Notes: a model not told the origin generated them from the sequence alone. 64,000 nt of DNA from an uncultured Mobilibacterium sp. (GCA_947254375.1 CAMYCF010000001.1:310001-374000); one strand, 5' to 3'; shown: positions 16,007 to 25,404, counted from the stretch's first letter. Numbers and translations: made by a program.

Positions 16007-17791
16007 TCACAGCTTGTACATCTGGTACATCGAGTTATAGATCCCCTGTTTTTCGATAAGTTCCTCGTGCGTACCTTCCTCTTCGATACCCTTCGCGGTA
16101 AGTACGAAGATCCTGTCCGCATTCCTGATCGTCGTGAGCCTGTGCGCGATCGTGAGCGTCGTCCTTCCCTTCGCGAGCCTCGAGAGCGACTGCTGCACCA
16201 GCTTCTCGCTTTCGTTATCGAGGGCCGACGTCGCTTCATCGAGGATGAGGATAGGCGGGTTCTTCAAAAATACCCGCGCGATGCTGATTCGCTGGCGCTG
16301 TCCGCCGGAAAGCTTCGCTCCCCTTTCGCCGACGCTCGTATCGTACCCGTCAGGCAGCTCCATGATAAAATCGTGCGCTCCCGCGAGTTTTGCGGCCGCG
16401 ACTATCTCATCCATAGAAGCGCCCGGCTTTCCGTATTCGATGTTTCCCGCTATCGTATCCGAAAAAAGGTAGACGTCCTGCTGGACCATTCCTATCTGTG
16501 ACCTCAGCGACTTGTACGTGACTTTTTTGATGTCGTAACCGTCGACGGTTATGTACCCGTCAGTGACATCGTAAAACCTCGGGATCAGGTTGCAGAACGT
16601 GCTTTTACCCGTGCCCGACGGCCCGACGAGCGCTACGCTTTCACCCGGTTTTATCCTAACGTTTATATCGCTCAGCACCTCGTCGCTTCCTTCATAGCTG
16701 AACGAGACGTCGTGGAATTCTATGTCGCCTTTTACCTTCGGGAGTTCGACCGCGTCCGGAGCATCGTCGATATCTATCGGCGCGTCCATGACCTCGATGA
16801 ACCTGTCTATCCCCGTCATTCCCCTTTGGAACTGTTCGGTGAACTCGACAACCCTTCTTATCGACTCGAGCAGCATGCCGAGATAAAGGAGATAAGCGAC
16901 GAATTCGCCCGGCGTTATTTTGCCTTTTATCAGGAAATACGAACCGAGCACGACAACGACTATGTACATCAACCCGTCGAATATCCTCGTCACGCTCCTG
17001 AATCCCGCCATATTTCTGTACGCGCGCTTTTTAGCCGAAAGGAACTCGACGTTCCCATCTGAAAATTTTTCGCGCTCTATGTCTTCATTTGCAAACGACT
17101 TCGAGACGCCGATCCCGAGCAGGCTGTCCTCGACCTGCGAGTTGATCTCGCCGAGCTCGCTCCTCTGGAGCTTGAAAGCCTGCCTCATCTTCTTGCTGTA
17201 TTTGCTCGTAAAAAAGAACATCAGCGGCAGCAGTGCAAATATAGAGAGCGTCAGGATCACGTTCGCCCTCATAAGTATGATGAACGAAACGGTTATTTTA
17301 AGCGCCGCGATAAAATATTCCTCCGGGCAGTGGTGCGCGAACTCCGCTATGTCGAAGAGGTCGCTCGTTATCCTCGAGACCAGCTGGCCTGTCTTGTTCT
17401 CGCTGTAATACGAGTGCGACAGCTCCTGGAACTTCTCGAAGAGGTTCTTCCTCATGTCCGTTTCTATCTTGGCACCCATGACATGGCCCGTGTTCTGCAT
17501 ATAGTAATTGCCCACAACATCGACGGCTTTGAGCACGACGTAAATGGCGGCGATCTTGAATATCGTCGTCATCGTAAGTGCCGCGACGTTCGAAATGGCC
17601 GTGTCCGTGATGTATCTGATCATCATCGGTAAAACTATCTCGCAAACGCTCGTGGCTCCCGCGCATATCAGATCCAGGACGAGCACCTTCCAATACGGCT
17701 TAAAATACGGATAAAATCTTTTTATCAGCGCCCTGTTGGGATTCGTGGTCACCGGTTTTTCGTATGTTTTTTCTTTATTACCTGCTTTCAA
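16007..17791 (-). CDS. ABC exporter, fused membrane and ATPase domains
   Basis: A 594-residue half-transporter of the MsbA/LmrA type that would form a homodimer in the membrane. Six membrane helices span roughly 35-320. The ATPase has Walker A GPSGTGKST (390-398), the signature LSGGQ (494-498), Walker B ILILDE (514-519), and a histidine switch in TIAHRL. The substrate cannot be told from sequence; lipid, drug or peptide export are all possible. It follows the MATE gene by 37 bases, so the two exporters are probably co-transcribed. Confidence 0.92.
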   Translation of the reverse strand: MKAGNKEKTYEKPVTTNPNRALIKRFYPYFKPYWKVLVLDLICAGATSVCEIVLPMMIRYITDTAISNVAALTMTTIFKIAAIYVVLKAVDVVGNYYMQNTGHVMGAKIETDMRKNLFEKFQELSHSYYSENKTGQLVSRITSDLFDIAEFAHHCPEEYFIAALKITVSFIILMRANVILTLSIFALLPLMFFFTSKYSKKMRQAFKLQRSELGEINSQVEDSLLGIGVSKSFANEDIEREKFSDGNVEFLSAKKRAYRNMAGFRSVTRIFDGLMYIVVVVLGSYFLIKGKITPGEFVAYLLYLGMLLESIRRVVEFTEQFQRGMTGIDRFIEVMDAPIDIDDAPDAVELPKVKGDIEFHDVSFSYEGSDEVLSDINVRIKPGESVALVGPSGTGKSTFCNLIPRFYDVTDGYITVDGYDIKKVTYKSLRSQIGMVQQDVYLFSDTIAGNIEYGKPGASMDEIVAAAKLAGAHDFIMELPDGYDTSVGERGAKLSGGQRQRISIARVFLKNPPILILDEATSALDNESEKLVQQSLSRLAKGRTTLTIAHRLTTIRNADRIFVLTAKGIEEEGTHEELIEKQGIYNSMYQMYKL

Positions 17792-17828
17792 TATCCTCTC
17801 CGTCCTTTAGCTTTTCTCATCTGCATCT

Positions 17829-19202
17829 TCAGTCATCTGCACCTTCAGTCGTCGTATTTTCATTCTCGTATTTCCGCATATGTATGCGAAAAGCGACCGG
17901 CATGACCGTGCCTTTTACCACGCTCGTGAGCGATATCGCCCACCATACGCCTGCGACGCTCCCGAGTTTTGCCGTGAGCAGCATCGCGAACGGTATCCTC
18001 GACCCCGTAACGATCAGGCTGACCGCGGCCGGGAATTTCGTTTTGCCGACTCCGCCGAATGCGCCCGTCACCATCGCCTCAAGGCACATAAAAAGCTGTG
18101 ACACGGCGACTATGTGCATGTACTCGGAGCCGCCGGAAATTATTTCGCGGTCCCTTATAAAAATCGAATATACGTCGCCAGCCCAGATAAAAAGTATGAT
18201 GCTCGTGACCGAGCCGATCACAGCAGCCACCTTGAGCGCGCTGTAATAGCCTTCTTTTACCCTTCCTAATTTCCCCGCACCGTAATTCTGTGCGACGAGC
18301 GCGTTCGTCGCGACGGCGAATCCGTCGGCCGTCATCCACGTGATCGATTCTATCTGCGACCCGATCCTCTGTATTGCGATATTTGCGTCGCCGAAAGTGA
18401 CGACGAAGCGCGAGATGACCATGGTTATACACGCGAATCCGATGCTCTGTATCGCCGGCGGGAACCCGAGTTTTGCGATCTCTTTCGCTTCCTTCGGCGC
18501 GATCGGTTTGAGTATCCTCATGCGGGAAAAGATGTACTTGTCTTTTATTATGTATTTTATAAAAAGTACGGCGACGAAGATCTGCGACAGCATCGTCGCA
18601 AGGCCCGCTCCCTCGACTCCCATTTTAGGGAAAGGTCCGAGTCCGAATATCATGAGCGGGTCGAGGACCATGTTCATGATGAGTCCTGCGGAGTTGTAGC
18701 GGAACGTCGGCGCGCTGTCTCCCGTCGCGGTCAAAAGCCCCGTCATCGCCCAGGCAAATCCCATTGAAACAAGTCCGAACGAGGTGATAAAAAGGTAGGC
18801 CTCCGTGTGCTGCACCGTCATCGGATCTCGCAGGTTGAAGAAGGAGACGAACTGCCCTCTAAAAAGGATGACCGATACGTTGCCGATGAGCATGAGTGCG
18901 ATCATCATCTGCACGGTCGTCTCCGCGTATTTGAGCGCCGCCTCTTTGTCATCTGCGCCGAGCGCCTGCGCCATGAGGATCTGGCCGCCCATCTGAGGGA
19001 TGATCCCGATGCCGACCCAGAACCACAACAAAAGACCGGCGGTCCCGAGCGCCGTTATCGCCGAACTTCCGACGGCACCGACCCATGCTGTGTCGACGAG
19101 ATTGTAGGCAACCTGAAGGAATGACGATCCCACGATCGGGAGCGCCAGCTTGATCAGCGTTTTGGTTGTGTTGCCCTCTAAAAGGTCGACTCTTTCTCTC
19201 AT
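17829..19202 (-). CDS. MATE family efflux transporter
   Basis: A 457-residue protein with twelve predicted membrane helices in two related halves. It has a typical NorM/DinF-like start (LLEGNTTKTLIKLALPIV) and internal motifs such as GVEGAGLAT. MATE proteins expel cationic drugs or metabolites using sodium or proton gradients. The substrate is unknown. It is the first gene of a pair with the ABC exporter, behind a promoter at 19257-19285. Confidence 0.92.
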   Translation of the reverse strand: MRERVDLLEGNTTKTLIKLALPIVGSSFLQVAYNLVDTAWVGAVGSSAITALGTAGLLLWFWVGIGIIPQMGGQILMAQALGADDKEAALKYAETTVQMMIALMLIGNVSVILFRGQFVSFFNLRDPMTVQHTEAYLFITSFGLVSMGFAWAMTGLLTATGDSAPTFRYNSAGLIMNMVLDPLMIFGLGPFPKMGVEGAGLATMLSQIFVAVLFIKYIIKDKYIFSRMRILKPIAPKEAKEIAKLGFPPAIQSIGFACITMVISRFVVTFGDANIAIQRIGSQIESITWMTADGFAVATNALVAQNYGAGKLGRVKEGYYSALKVAAVIGSVTSIILFIWAGDVYSIFIRDREIISGGSEYMHIVAVSQLFMCLEAMVTGAFGGVGKTKFPAAVSLIVTGSRIPFAMLLTAKLGSVAGVWWAISLTSVVKGTVMPVAFRIHMRKYENENTTTEGADD

Positions 19203-19256
19203 TGCTCTCCAAAGAATTGAAAACGATATATCGTATCGGGTTCATACGTAAAAATA

Positions 19257-19285
19257 ATATTATGCTTTTTATTCCGCAAATTCAA
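19257..19285 (-). promoter_or_regulatory. Promoter of the MATE-ABC gene pair
   Basis: Minus strand TTGAAT (19280-19285), 17-base spacer, TAATAT (19257-19262). The -10 matches the consensus at four positions. Confidence 0.5.
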
Positions 19286-19354
19286 GGCGTGAGACATTGC
19301 GCTCCGCCTCCGCAGACGCGCCTGCGCGAGGTCCTGTGGGTCTGATTTTCATTG

Positions 19355-19383
19355 TTGACACTATATTTGCTTTTATGTATAAT
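19355..19383 (+). promoter_or_regulatory. Consensus promoter of the tRNA operon
   Basis: TTGACA (19355-19360), exactly 17 bases, TATAAT (19378-19383): a perfect sigma-A consensus, as expected for a stable RNA operon. The first tRNA starts 27 bases later. Confidence 0.92.
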
Positions 19384-19410
19384 AAGTGAGTCGCGAAACA
19401 GGGACGATGT

Positions 19411-19485
19411 TCCGAGGTAGCTCAATGGCAGAGCAACCGGCTGTTAACCGGTAGGTTGTGGGTTCGAGCCCCACCCTCGGAGCCA
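19411..19485 (+). tRNA. tRNA-Asn (GTT)
   Basis: Acceptor TCCGAGG pairs with CCTCGGA, with G discriminator and encoded CCA. The anticodon loop CTGTTAA within CCGG/CCGG arms gives GTT. The T arm contains GGTTCGAGCC. Confidence 0.96.
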
Positions 19486-19493
19486 TTATTTTA

Positions 19494-19582
19494 GCCGGAA
19501 TGGCGGAATTGGCAGACGCCCGGGACTTAAAATCCCGTGAGATTCATTTCTCGTACCGGTTCGACCCCGGTTTCCGGCACCA
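19494..19582 (+). tRNA. tRNA-Leu (TAA)
   Basis: Acceptor GCCGGAA pairs with TTCCGGC, with A discriminator and encoded CCA. The anticodon is TAA in CGGGACTTAAAATCCCG. A long variable arm (GTGAGATTCATTTCTCGT region) marks a class II tRNA. Confidence 0.96.
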
Positions 19583-19590
19583 CATTTTGT

Positions 19591-19666
<76 letters not shown>

Positions 19667-19675
19667 GAGAAATTC

Positions 19676-19706
19676 AAAAGGCGTCCGCAGTGCGGGCACC
19701 TTTTTT
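19676..19706 (+). terminator. Terminator of the tRNA operon
   Basis: AAAAGGCGTCCGCA folds on TGCGGGCACC, followed by six T, ten bases after tRNA-fMet. The stem has minor mismatches. Confidence 0.8.
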
Positions 19707-19773
19707 CAGTTACGCTTTAGTGATGTTCGGCTCTGGCTTCAGCTACTTCAGCTGCTCAAGCTACCTAAGTTGC

Positions 19774-20628
19774 TTAAGCTTTCTTCTTTGCTTCGGCGGC
19801 TTTTTCTTTTACATTGCCTTCAGCCTCTTTTGCTTTTCCTTCCACTTTGCCTTTAGCGGCTTTAGCCTTTCCTTCGACTTCTTTTGCTTTTCCTTCTGCT
19901 TTGCCCTTGGCTGCTTTCGCTTTGCCTTCGGCTTCTTTGGCTTTGCCTTCTGCCTTGCCTTTTACTTCCTTGGTCTCTTTCTCTACTTTCTTTTTAGCGT
20001 CTTTTGCTTCTTTCTCTACTTTGTCTTTGGCTTCTTTGGCTTTTTCTTTGCCTTCTTCCGCCGTCTCTTCAGCCTTGTCCTTTACCTCTTCGGTTTTCTC
20101 TTCGATAGCGTCCTTGGCTTCTTTAGCCTTTTCCTCGGCCGCGTCTTTCAGCTCTACCGCTTTCTTTTTGATCTCTCCGGCCTTCTCCTCGATTACCTCT
20201 TTGATACCCATAGTACCCTCCTTTACATCATCCTTTGCACTTTCAACTGTACTCTTGACGCTTTTCTCAGCAGCATTAATATCCTTTTTGCTCACCTGCG
20301 ATGTATGCATGAACATGATGAGCAACGCAAAAACTACTGTCGCTAAGATCGCACTTACGATCGATGAAGATATGAAGAACAACGCTATGCCCAGTATGAC
20401 CGCACTGTTTAACATCCCGGCCGATTTGCTGTTGTCTTCGTCCTGAAAAAACGGTCTGTTGAGCTTTTTCTCCTGGAGCATAAGATAAAGCCCGTACAAT
20501 GCGATCAAGATGCCTATAACGAGCGCAACTCCGTTCGTCATATTCGGTCTTATTATCAGCCTCAGAACAAGTACGACGGCTGCGCATATGACAAAATATA
20601 CAAGATGTCCCTTTGTGCTTTTATTCAT
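19774..20628 (-). CDS. Membrane protein with Lys/Ala/Glu-rich helical repeat tail
   Basis: A 284-residue protein of unrecognised family. The first 110 residues hold four hydrophobic helices (about 9-28, 33-51, 73-90 and 91-108). The rest is a highly charged, proline-free helix-former made of KAKEA-type repeats. Near the end an 18-residue unit, EGKAKEAEGKAKAAKGKA, occurs at 227-244 and 245-262 and again in part from 263. It resembles LEA group 3 or YtxH-like stress proteins by composition only. An upstream extension is open, but ATG 20628 has GGAGG five bases before it. Function is unknown; a membrane-tethered stress or nucleoid-binding tail is a guess. Confidence 0.8.
   Translation of the reverse strand: MNKSTKGHLVYFVICAAVVLVLRLIIRPNMTNGVALVIGILIALYGLYLMLQEKKLNRPFFQDEDNSKSAGMLNSAVILGIALFFISSSIVSAILATVVFALLIMFMHTSQVSKKDINAAEKSVKSTVESAKDDVKEGTMGIKEVIEEKAGEIKKKAVELKDAAEEKAKEAKDAIEEKTEEVKDKAEETAEEGKEKAKEAKDKVEKEAKDAKKKVEKETKEVKGKAEGKAKEAEGKAKAAKGKAEGKAKEVEGKAKAAKGKVEGKAKEAEGNVKEKAAEAKKKA
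19819..19950 (-). repeat. 54-base tandem repeat coding for 18-residue units
   Basis: Two full units (19897-19950 and 19843-19896) and part of a third lie in the 3' end of the membrane-protein gene. At DNA level they are similar but not identical, so they are older than a recent slippage event. Confidence 0.75.
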
Positions 20629-20677
20629 GACTTCCTCCATTCTCTTATCGAGTACGCACCGGGCTCTCCCGGCCTCC

Positions 20678-20706
20678 TTTATATTTATGATAACACCTTT
20701 TTGCAA
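20678..20706 (-). promoter_or_regulatory. Promoter of the repeat-tail membrane protein
   Basis: Minus strand TTGCAA (20701-20706), 17-base spacer, TATAAA (20678-20683). A small CCGGG-AGAG-CCCGG hairpin lies in the leader between the promoter and the ribosome binding site. Confidence 0.6.
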
Positions 20707-20790
20707 AAAGGTCCCGCGCGTACCATAAAATTGGATAAAATAAATAGCATTGGCGCCATAAAATCGCATAATAGTAGGTTTTTTACCTTA

Positions 20791-20832
20791 AAAGACGGTA
20801 TGTGTTCAGAGAAAGCGAACCCATACCGTCTT
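20791..20832 (-). terminator. Terminator downstream of the transporter pseudogene
   Basis: GACGGTATG (20794-20802) pairs with CATACCGTC (20822-20830), extended by GTTC/GAAC. It is followed on the minus strand by TTTT. Confidence 0.7.
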
Positions 20833-20861
20833 AACACAACTTATTTTATTCGGTTGATATT

Positions 20862-22073
20862 CTACAGTAATTTTGCGAAATATCCGGCAAATATTACAGA
20901 GGTTATAGTTACGGTGACAAATCCTCCTACTACCATTGACGGGAACATTTTGCTCATGAGGTAACCTCTTTTATCAGGATCGTCCGTAAGAGAGTTGCAT
21001 GTACTCTCAGTGATTATCGCATCACAAGGGAATCCGTAAAGCGCTGTAAGACCGTTTGCGAACGCAAGCGGGAAGTCCATCTTGAGTAGCTTCGAGATAA
21101 CGAAAGCCGCTAAACCCATTCCGATCACACCTATGATTATCAAAACCATCATAGGGCCTATGATGGTCTTTAACATCGCAGGTGAACAATCTTTCAATCC
21201 GGAGAAAACAACCAGCATCGCTGCAAACATGAAGATCGTGTATGTATTTGCCCTCGAAAGTGCGCTCGTGTCCAAAAATCCGAGTCTGGTCAGTATTACC
21301 GAAATTATCAAGCGCCAAACTATCGTCGGTACCTGAGGTATCAATTGACCTACCTGAGTTGAGATCCAAACGCTGAAAGCGACTTTTCCTATTATAAGCA
21401 CCGGTGTGTTGAATTTATCCGGCAGAGGAGGTATAGGTTTTTTTACATCACTGCTGTCGCCTATAGTTGAAAGACCTATCGTTTTCATTCGTGCGATCTC
21501 ATCATCAGACAGGCTCAATTTTACAGTATCTCATTCCTTGATGAGCTTTTTGCCTTCTGCGTGCAAACATACGGCCGTTATAGGATAACCCGCGAGGCCC
21601 TGTACACTGTACATTGCTATCGCAAATACGGCAACTTTCTTCAGTCCTGCGGCGGCAGCAGTACTCTGCATGGTCAGCGCTGCCACTATGCCTCCGGTAA
21701 GAGGAGGAAGTCCCGCTATTACCAAAGTCTTGTCCATTAGCATAGGTGCTATGATCCAGCAGAGGATAACCATTCCTGCAAGACCCACAAGACAAATAAC
21801 TACGGTTTTCCATTGTTCGATCAATTGCTACAGGCTTATTACCGTACCGATATGAGTAATGAACATCAGTACGCCGATCGTAGCCGCAAATGAAGCAAGT
21901 CCGGAATCATCCGCTATAGTCTTCGGGAAAAATGTCCAATATCCCAGCAAGAATAAAATCGCCGTTACCAGTACGGACGGTACCCATGCATGCGTAATAT
22001 CGGAGATCCACTCGCCGATTACGTAAGCCAATACAACGATGACTACAGCCAAAAAAGCATTATAAATTACCAT
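20862..22073 (-). pseudogene. Polytopic membrane transporter-like gene with two in-frame stops
   Basis: The reading frame runs unbroken for about 404 codons except for two stops in the same frame: TAG at 21828-21830 and TGA at 21531-21533. The three pieces give about 81, 98 and 222 residues. They read as one protein of roughly ten membrane helices with a short cytoplasmic loop (about SLSDDEIARM onward). No frameshift is needed to join them. The opening ATG has GGAG upstream. The family was not identified; a carrier for the product or substrate of the adjacent M20 hydrolase is likely by context. The upstream partner is interrupted by an insertion sequence, so nonsense decay is the simplest reading. 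Confidence 0.75.
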
Positions 22074-22749
22074 TTTACTTCTCCTTTCTTAATAAAATAG
22101 TTTTTTATTTTAACAGGCTCAATGCCGAACCTGTAACAGCCGCCATTCCGTAAGGAATTGCTTCTTCGTTAAAAGTACAGTGAGCATTGTGGAGCGGTGC
22201 TAGTTCTCCGGCATTTCCGGCCTGAAGGATCATGAACAGTTCCGGGACCCCGGTCAATGTCGAGTAGAAACTGAAATCTTCGCTGAATCCCAAAGGCTCC
22301 TTGAATATTTCCAGTTTGTCTTCACCGAGTGTTTCGATTATCGCCGCTCTTACTTTTTCAGACAGGCCGATGTCATTAAAACATGCGTCGTACCCTATCT
22401 TTTCATCTACCTCGATCTTGCAACCGCTGATCTTTTCGACTCCCTCAGCTATCCTGTAAACATTATCTCTTATTATCTTCCTGGCTTCGGCAGTATATGC
22501 CCTTGCATTTCCTCCCATCCTTACTTTATCGGCGATTATATTTGAAGCATGACCTCCCTCGATTTTATTCATCATGAATATTGCAGTGTCGAGCGGCGGT
22601 ATGGCTCTGGCCTGTACCTGCTGAAACATCATTATCATTTCAGCAGCCGCAAGGATCGGGTCCGGGAATTTAGAGAGTGTGATAAAAAGTCTGTAAATTA
22701 AAATGCAGCCTTCTATGGCAGAATATAAATATCACAGGAGGCTATTAAT

Positions 22750-23991
22750 ATGGCAAAGAAAAAAGAAGTTTATCATGTAAAACCATTAACAGAGGGAAAG
22801 AAAAACATCATCGCATCTCTAATCAATGAATATGACATAGAGACAGCAGATGATATCCAGGAAGCTCTAAAAGACCTTCTATGTGGTACCATCAAGTCAA
22901 TGACGGAAGCAGAGATGGATGAACATCTAGGCTATGAAAGCTATGAGCGTAGCGATACTGACAATTACCGCAATGGAACAAAGAAAAAGAGAGTACGTAG
23001 CAATTACGGAGAATTCGAGATAGATGTTCCACAGGATAGAAAAAGCAGCTACGAACCTAAGGTTGTCAAAAAACGTCAGAAAGGTATTTCTGGAATAGAT
23101 GAAAAGATAATCAGCATGTATGCGCGAGGACTTACGACAAGGCAGATATCAGAACAGATTGAAGAAATATATGGATTTGAATGCAGTGAGAGTTTTATCT
23201 CAGATGTAACAGACAAGGTATTGCAGGACATTTTAGACTGGCAAAACAGACCACTAGATGATATATATCCAATACTATTCATTGATGCAGTACACTTCTC
23301 GGTTAGAGATGACAACATAATCAGGAAATTAGCAGCATACGTGATAATTGGTATAAACTGCGATGGAATGAAAGATGTAATAAGCCTAGAGATCGGAGAA
23401 AATGAGAGTAGCAAATATTGGCTTGGCGTATTAAACAGCTTAAAAAACAGAGGCGTAAAAGATGTAATGATAATTTGTGCAGATGGGCTTAGCGGAATAA
23501 AAGAAGCAATTCAAGCAGCATTTCCAAAGACAGAATATCAAAGATGTATTGTACCCCAGATTAGAAATACCCTCAAATACGTTTCATACAAAGATATGAA
23601 GGATTTTGCAAGTGATCTTAAGAAGATATACCTCGCACCAGATGAAGCTAAGGGAAAAGAGCAACTAGAAATCGTTACCAATAAATGGGATTCGAAATAT
23701 CCAAATTCTATGAAAAGCTGGCATAATAACTGGGATGTTTTAAGCCCAATTTTCAAATTTTCCTCTGACCTTAGAAAGATAATCTATACTACAAAAACGA
23801 TAGAAAGCTTAAATAGCACATACAAGAAGCTCAATAGGCAGAGAACAGTATTCCCAAGCGATAAAGCTCTGTTAAAATCTCTATATCTATCAACCCTCCA
23901 GGCTACTAAAAAATGGACACAGCCCATAAGGAATTGGGGCAAGGCGTATGGTGAATTTAGTGTAATGTATGAGGGAAGAATACCTCTCTAA
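22750..23991 (+). CDS. IS256-family (mutator-type) transposase
   Basis: A 413-residue DDE transposase. Catalytic residues are the first aspartate in LFIDAVHF, the second in ICADGLSG, and the glutamate in TKTIESLN. The family signature after the second aspartate normally reads C-x-x-H (as in RCIVHQIRN), but here it is RCIVPQIRN, so the histidine is a proline (codon CCC, one base from CAC). The remaining protein, including the C-terminal NWGKAYGEFSVMYEGR, is full length. The substitution may impair transposition. An AGGAGG site precedes the ATG. Confidence 0.95.
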   Translation: MAKKKEVYHVKPLTEGKKNIIASLINEYDIETADDIQEALKDLLCGTIKSMTEAEMDEHLGYESYERSDTDNYRNGTKKKRVRSNYGEFEIDVPQDRKSSYEPKVVKKRQKGISGIDEKIISMYARGLTTRQISEQIEEIYGFECSESFISDVTDKVLQDILDWQNRPLDDIYPILFIDAVHFSVRDDNIIRKLAAYVIIGINCDGMKDVISLEIGENESSKYWLGVLNSLKNRGVKDVMIICADGLSGIKEAIQAAFPKTEYQRCIVPQIRNTLKYVSYKDMKDFASDLKKIYLAPDEAKGKEQLEIVTNKWDSKYPNSMKSWHNNWDVLSPIFKFSSDLRKIIYTTKTIESLNSTYKKLNRQRTVFPSDKALLKSLYLSTLQATKKWTQPIRNWGKAYGEFSVMYEGRIPL

Positions 23992-24008
23992 TTAGTCATG
24001 TCAAGAAA

Positions 24009-24040
24009 TCAAGGACCGCTCGATTTTGAGCGGTCCTTGA
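24009..24040. repeat. Perfect 13-base stem hairpin inside the insertion sequence
   Basis: TCAAGGACCGCTC and GAGCGGTCCTTGA flank a six-base loop just after the transposase stop. No T run follows, so it is a weak terminator candidate or a barrier to read-through from outside. Confidence 0.6.
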
Positions 24041-24870
24041 CATACCATTATTAATATTTTACATTTAATTTGTGAGTTGAGCCAGTCAATCACGACTAGG
24101 CTCTAAAAGAAACTGCCATAGAAGGCAATTTACAGAAAAAATCTCACACTCTCAGAATTTTTATGAGGTGCCGATCCGTGTCCTCCGACACCGATTATGT
24201 CGAACCAAAATTCGTCCGCAGATGTCGTGAACGGGCCCGGCTTAAAAGCAACAACTCCGCACTTTTCGTTCTCTGTCGGTAGGACATGCATTCCTAAGAT
24301 TGCATCAACTCCGTCCATAACACCGTGTTTTACCAATTCCCTGGCGCCTCCGGGGAGCGTATCTTCACTGTGCTGGAATATCAGCTTTACTGTTCCGGGA
24401 AATTTATCCCGGAACTTGCACAGGAGTTCTGCATTACCCAGCATCATCGCACAGTGGATATCATGCCCGCATGCATGCATCACTTCTTCGCTTTCGCTGG
24501 CAAACGGAAGCCCTGTTTCCTCATGAATAGGAAGTGCGTCTATATCTGTTCGTATTGCGATACATTTACCATTGCCCTTCCCGCCTTTTATCGTCGCGAC
24601 CACGGTCGTAGGTACCGGTGATTCTATTTTGTCCACACCGTATTCCTTCAATTTATCCCTAATCAAGGCGGAAGTTCGTATCTCCTTACGCCCCAATTCC
24701 GGGTGTGAATGTATATCGCGCCTAATGTCTACGATCTCCGGGCTTATCGCCTTTGCCTCATCGAGTAACCAACTCATAAATTCCTCCTTCCCACTTATAT
24801 AGAATTATTTATCTAAACACTCCATAGAGTATTTTCGCATTTTCGGAAAAAGTTCCACAATCTGGCAACT

Positions 24871-24897
24871 AAAAAGACGCGGACTTATCCGCGCCTT
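24871..24897 (-). terminator. Terminator after ybaK
   Basis: Minus strand AAGGCGCGG-loop-CCGCGTCTTTTT. It ends the long same-strand gene run that starts at mraZ. Confidence 0.85.
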
Positions 24898-24899
24898 AC

Positions 24900-25373
24900 C
24901 TATAATTTACACACATCTATCCAGCGCTCCGGATCCGCCGCTTTTTCAAGCTCCGGGATCGTAAGCTCCACGACAGTATTCTCGTCTCCGCCGCCGGGGA
25001 ACACCGTTTCTCCGAGATGCCGCCTGATCGAAAGATCGAAATACAGTTTGACACCCTCATTCAGACAGAACGGATTCACCGTCCCCGCAGGATGACCGGT
25101 CACGCGCTCGACGTCCTCGGGCGGTAGCATCGACGGTCTGTATCCCATTACCTCTTTGAATTTATGATTATCCACCCTCGCATTCCCGGATGCGAGAACA
25201 ACTATACCGTCACAACCTTTGCCCCTGAAAGCGAGGCCCTTGCATATCCTGTCCGCTTCGATATTAAGCGCCAGGGCCGTGCTGTCTACGGTCACGTCGG
25301 TGTTTTTGAAAGGAATGATCCTGTCGTCGAGAGACAGTGTTTTCAGGTATTCCCTTACGGTTTCTACAGACAT
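24900..25373 (-). CDS. ybaK: YbaK/EbsC family aminoacyl-tRNA deacylase
   Basis: Members remove wrongly attached amino acids from tRNA (Cys or Ala from tRNA-Pro in characterised cases). The 157-residue protein has the conserved SGNARVDNHKFKE segment with the key lysine, and the HPAGTVNPFCL loop. Exact tRNA specificity cannot be read. It is the last gene before the terminator at 24871 and lies 31 bases after the TPR gene. Confidence 0.85.
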   Translation of the reverse strand: MSVETVREYLKTLSLDDRIIPFKNTDVTVDSTALALNIEADRICKGLAFRGKGCDGIVVLASGNARVDNHKFKEVMGYRPSMLPPEDVERVTGHPAGTVNPFCLNEGVKLYFDLSIRRHLGETVFPGGGDENTVVELTIPELEKAADPERWIDVCKL

Positions 25374-25404
25374 TTCTCTCCTCCGTCCGAATCGCGGGGA
25401 TCTT

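Larger units (their letters stand above)
22673..24153 (+). mobile_element. IS256-family insertion sequence
   Basis: A 1,481-base element inserted in the M20 gene. Terminal inverted repeats begin GAGAGTGTGA at both ends and share CTGTAAATT and CCTTCTATGGCAG further in, with small gaps. The transposase lies inside, opposite to the host gene. AAATTC occurs at both outer flanks, consistent with a short or degraded target duplication; a clean 8-base duplication is not seen. The element is visibly more AT-rich than its surroundings. Confidence 0.92.
22105..24777 (-). pseudogene. M20 family amidohydrolase interrupted by an IS256-type element
   Basis: The N-terminal part (24777 to about 24154) has the M20 metal motifs: HSHPELG, GHDIHCAM and QHSEDTLPGGA. 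It stops in the middle of GSAPHKN. The C-terminal part resumes at about 22672 with FPDPILAAAEM and ends at 22105 with LHNAHCTFNEE. Between them lies a 1.48 kb insertion sequence. Intact, it would be an aminoacylase/IAA-amidohydrolase-like peptidase of about 390 residues. It sits 31 bases upstream of the damaged transporter, so the pair was probably an operon for uptake and hydrolysis of an N-acyl amino acid. The usual start is ATG 24777 with GGAGG. Confidence 0.9.

Noticed and set aside
20862..22073. TAG or TGA decoded as pyrrolysine, selenocysteine or tryptophan
   Set aside because: Other genes here end normally at both codons, no insertion hairpin was seen after the TGA, and the neighbouring gene is also broken. 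Decay is simpler, though recoding is not fully excluded.
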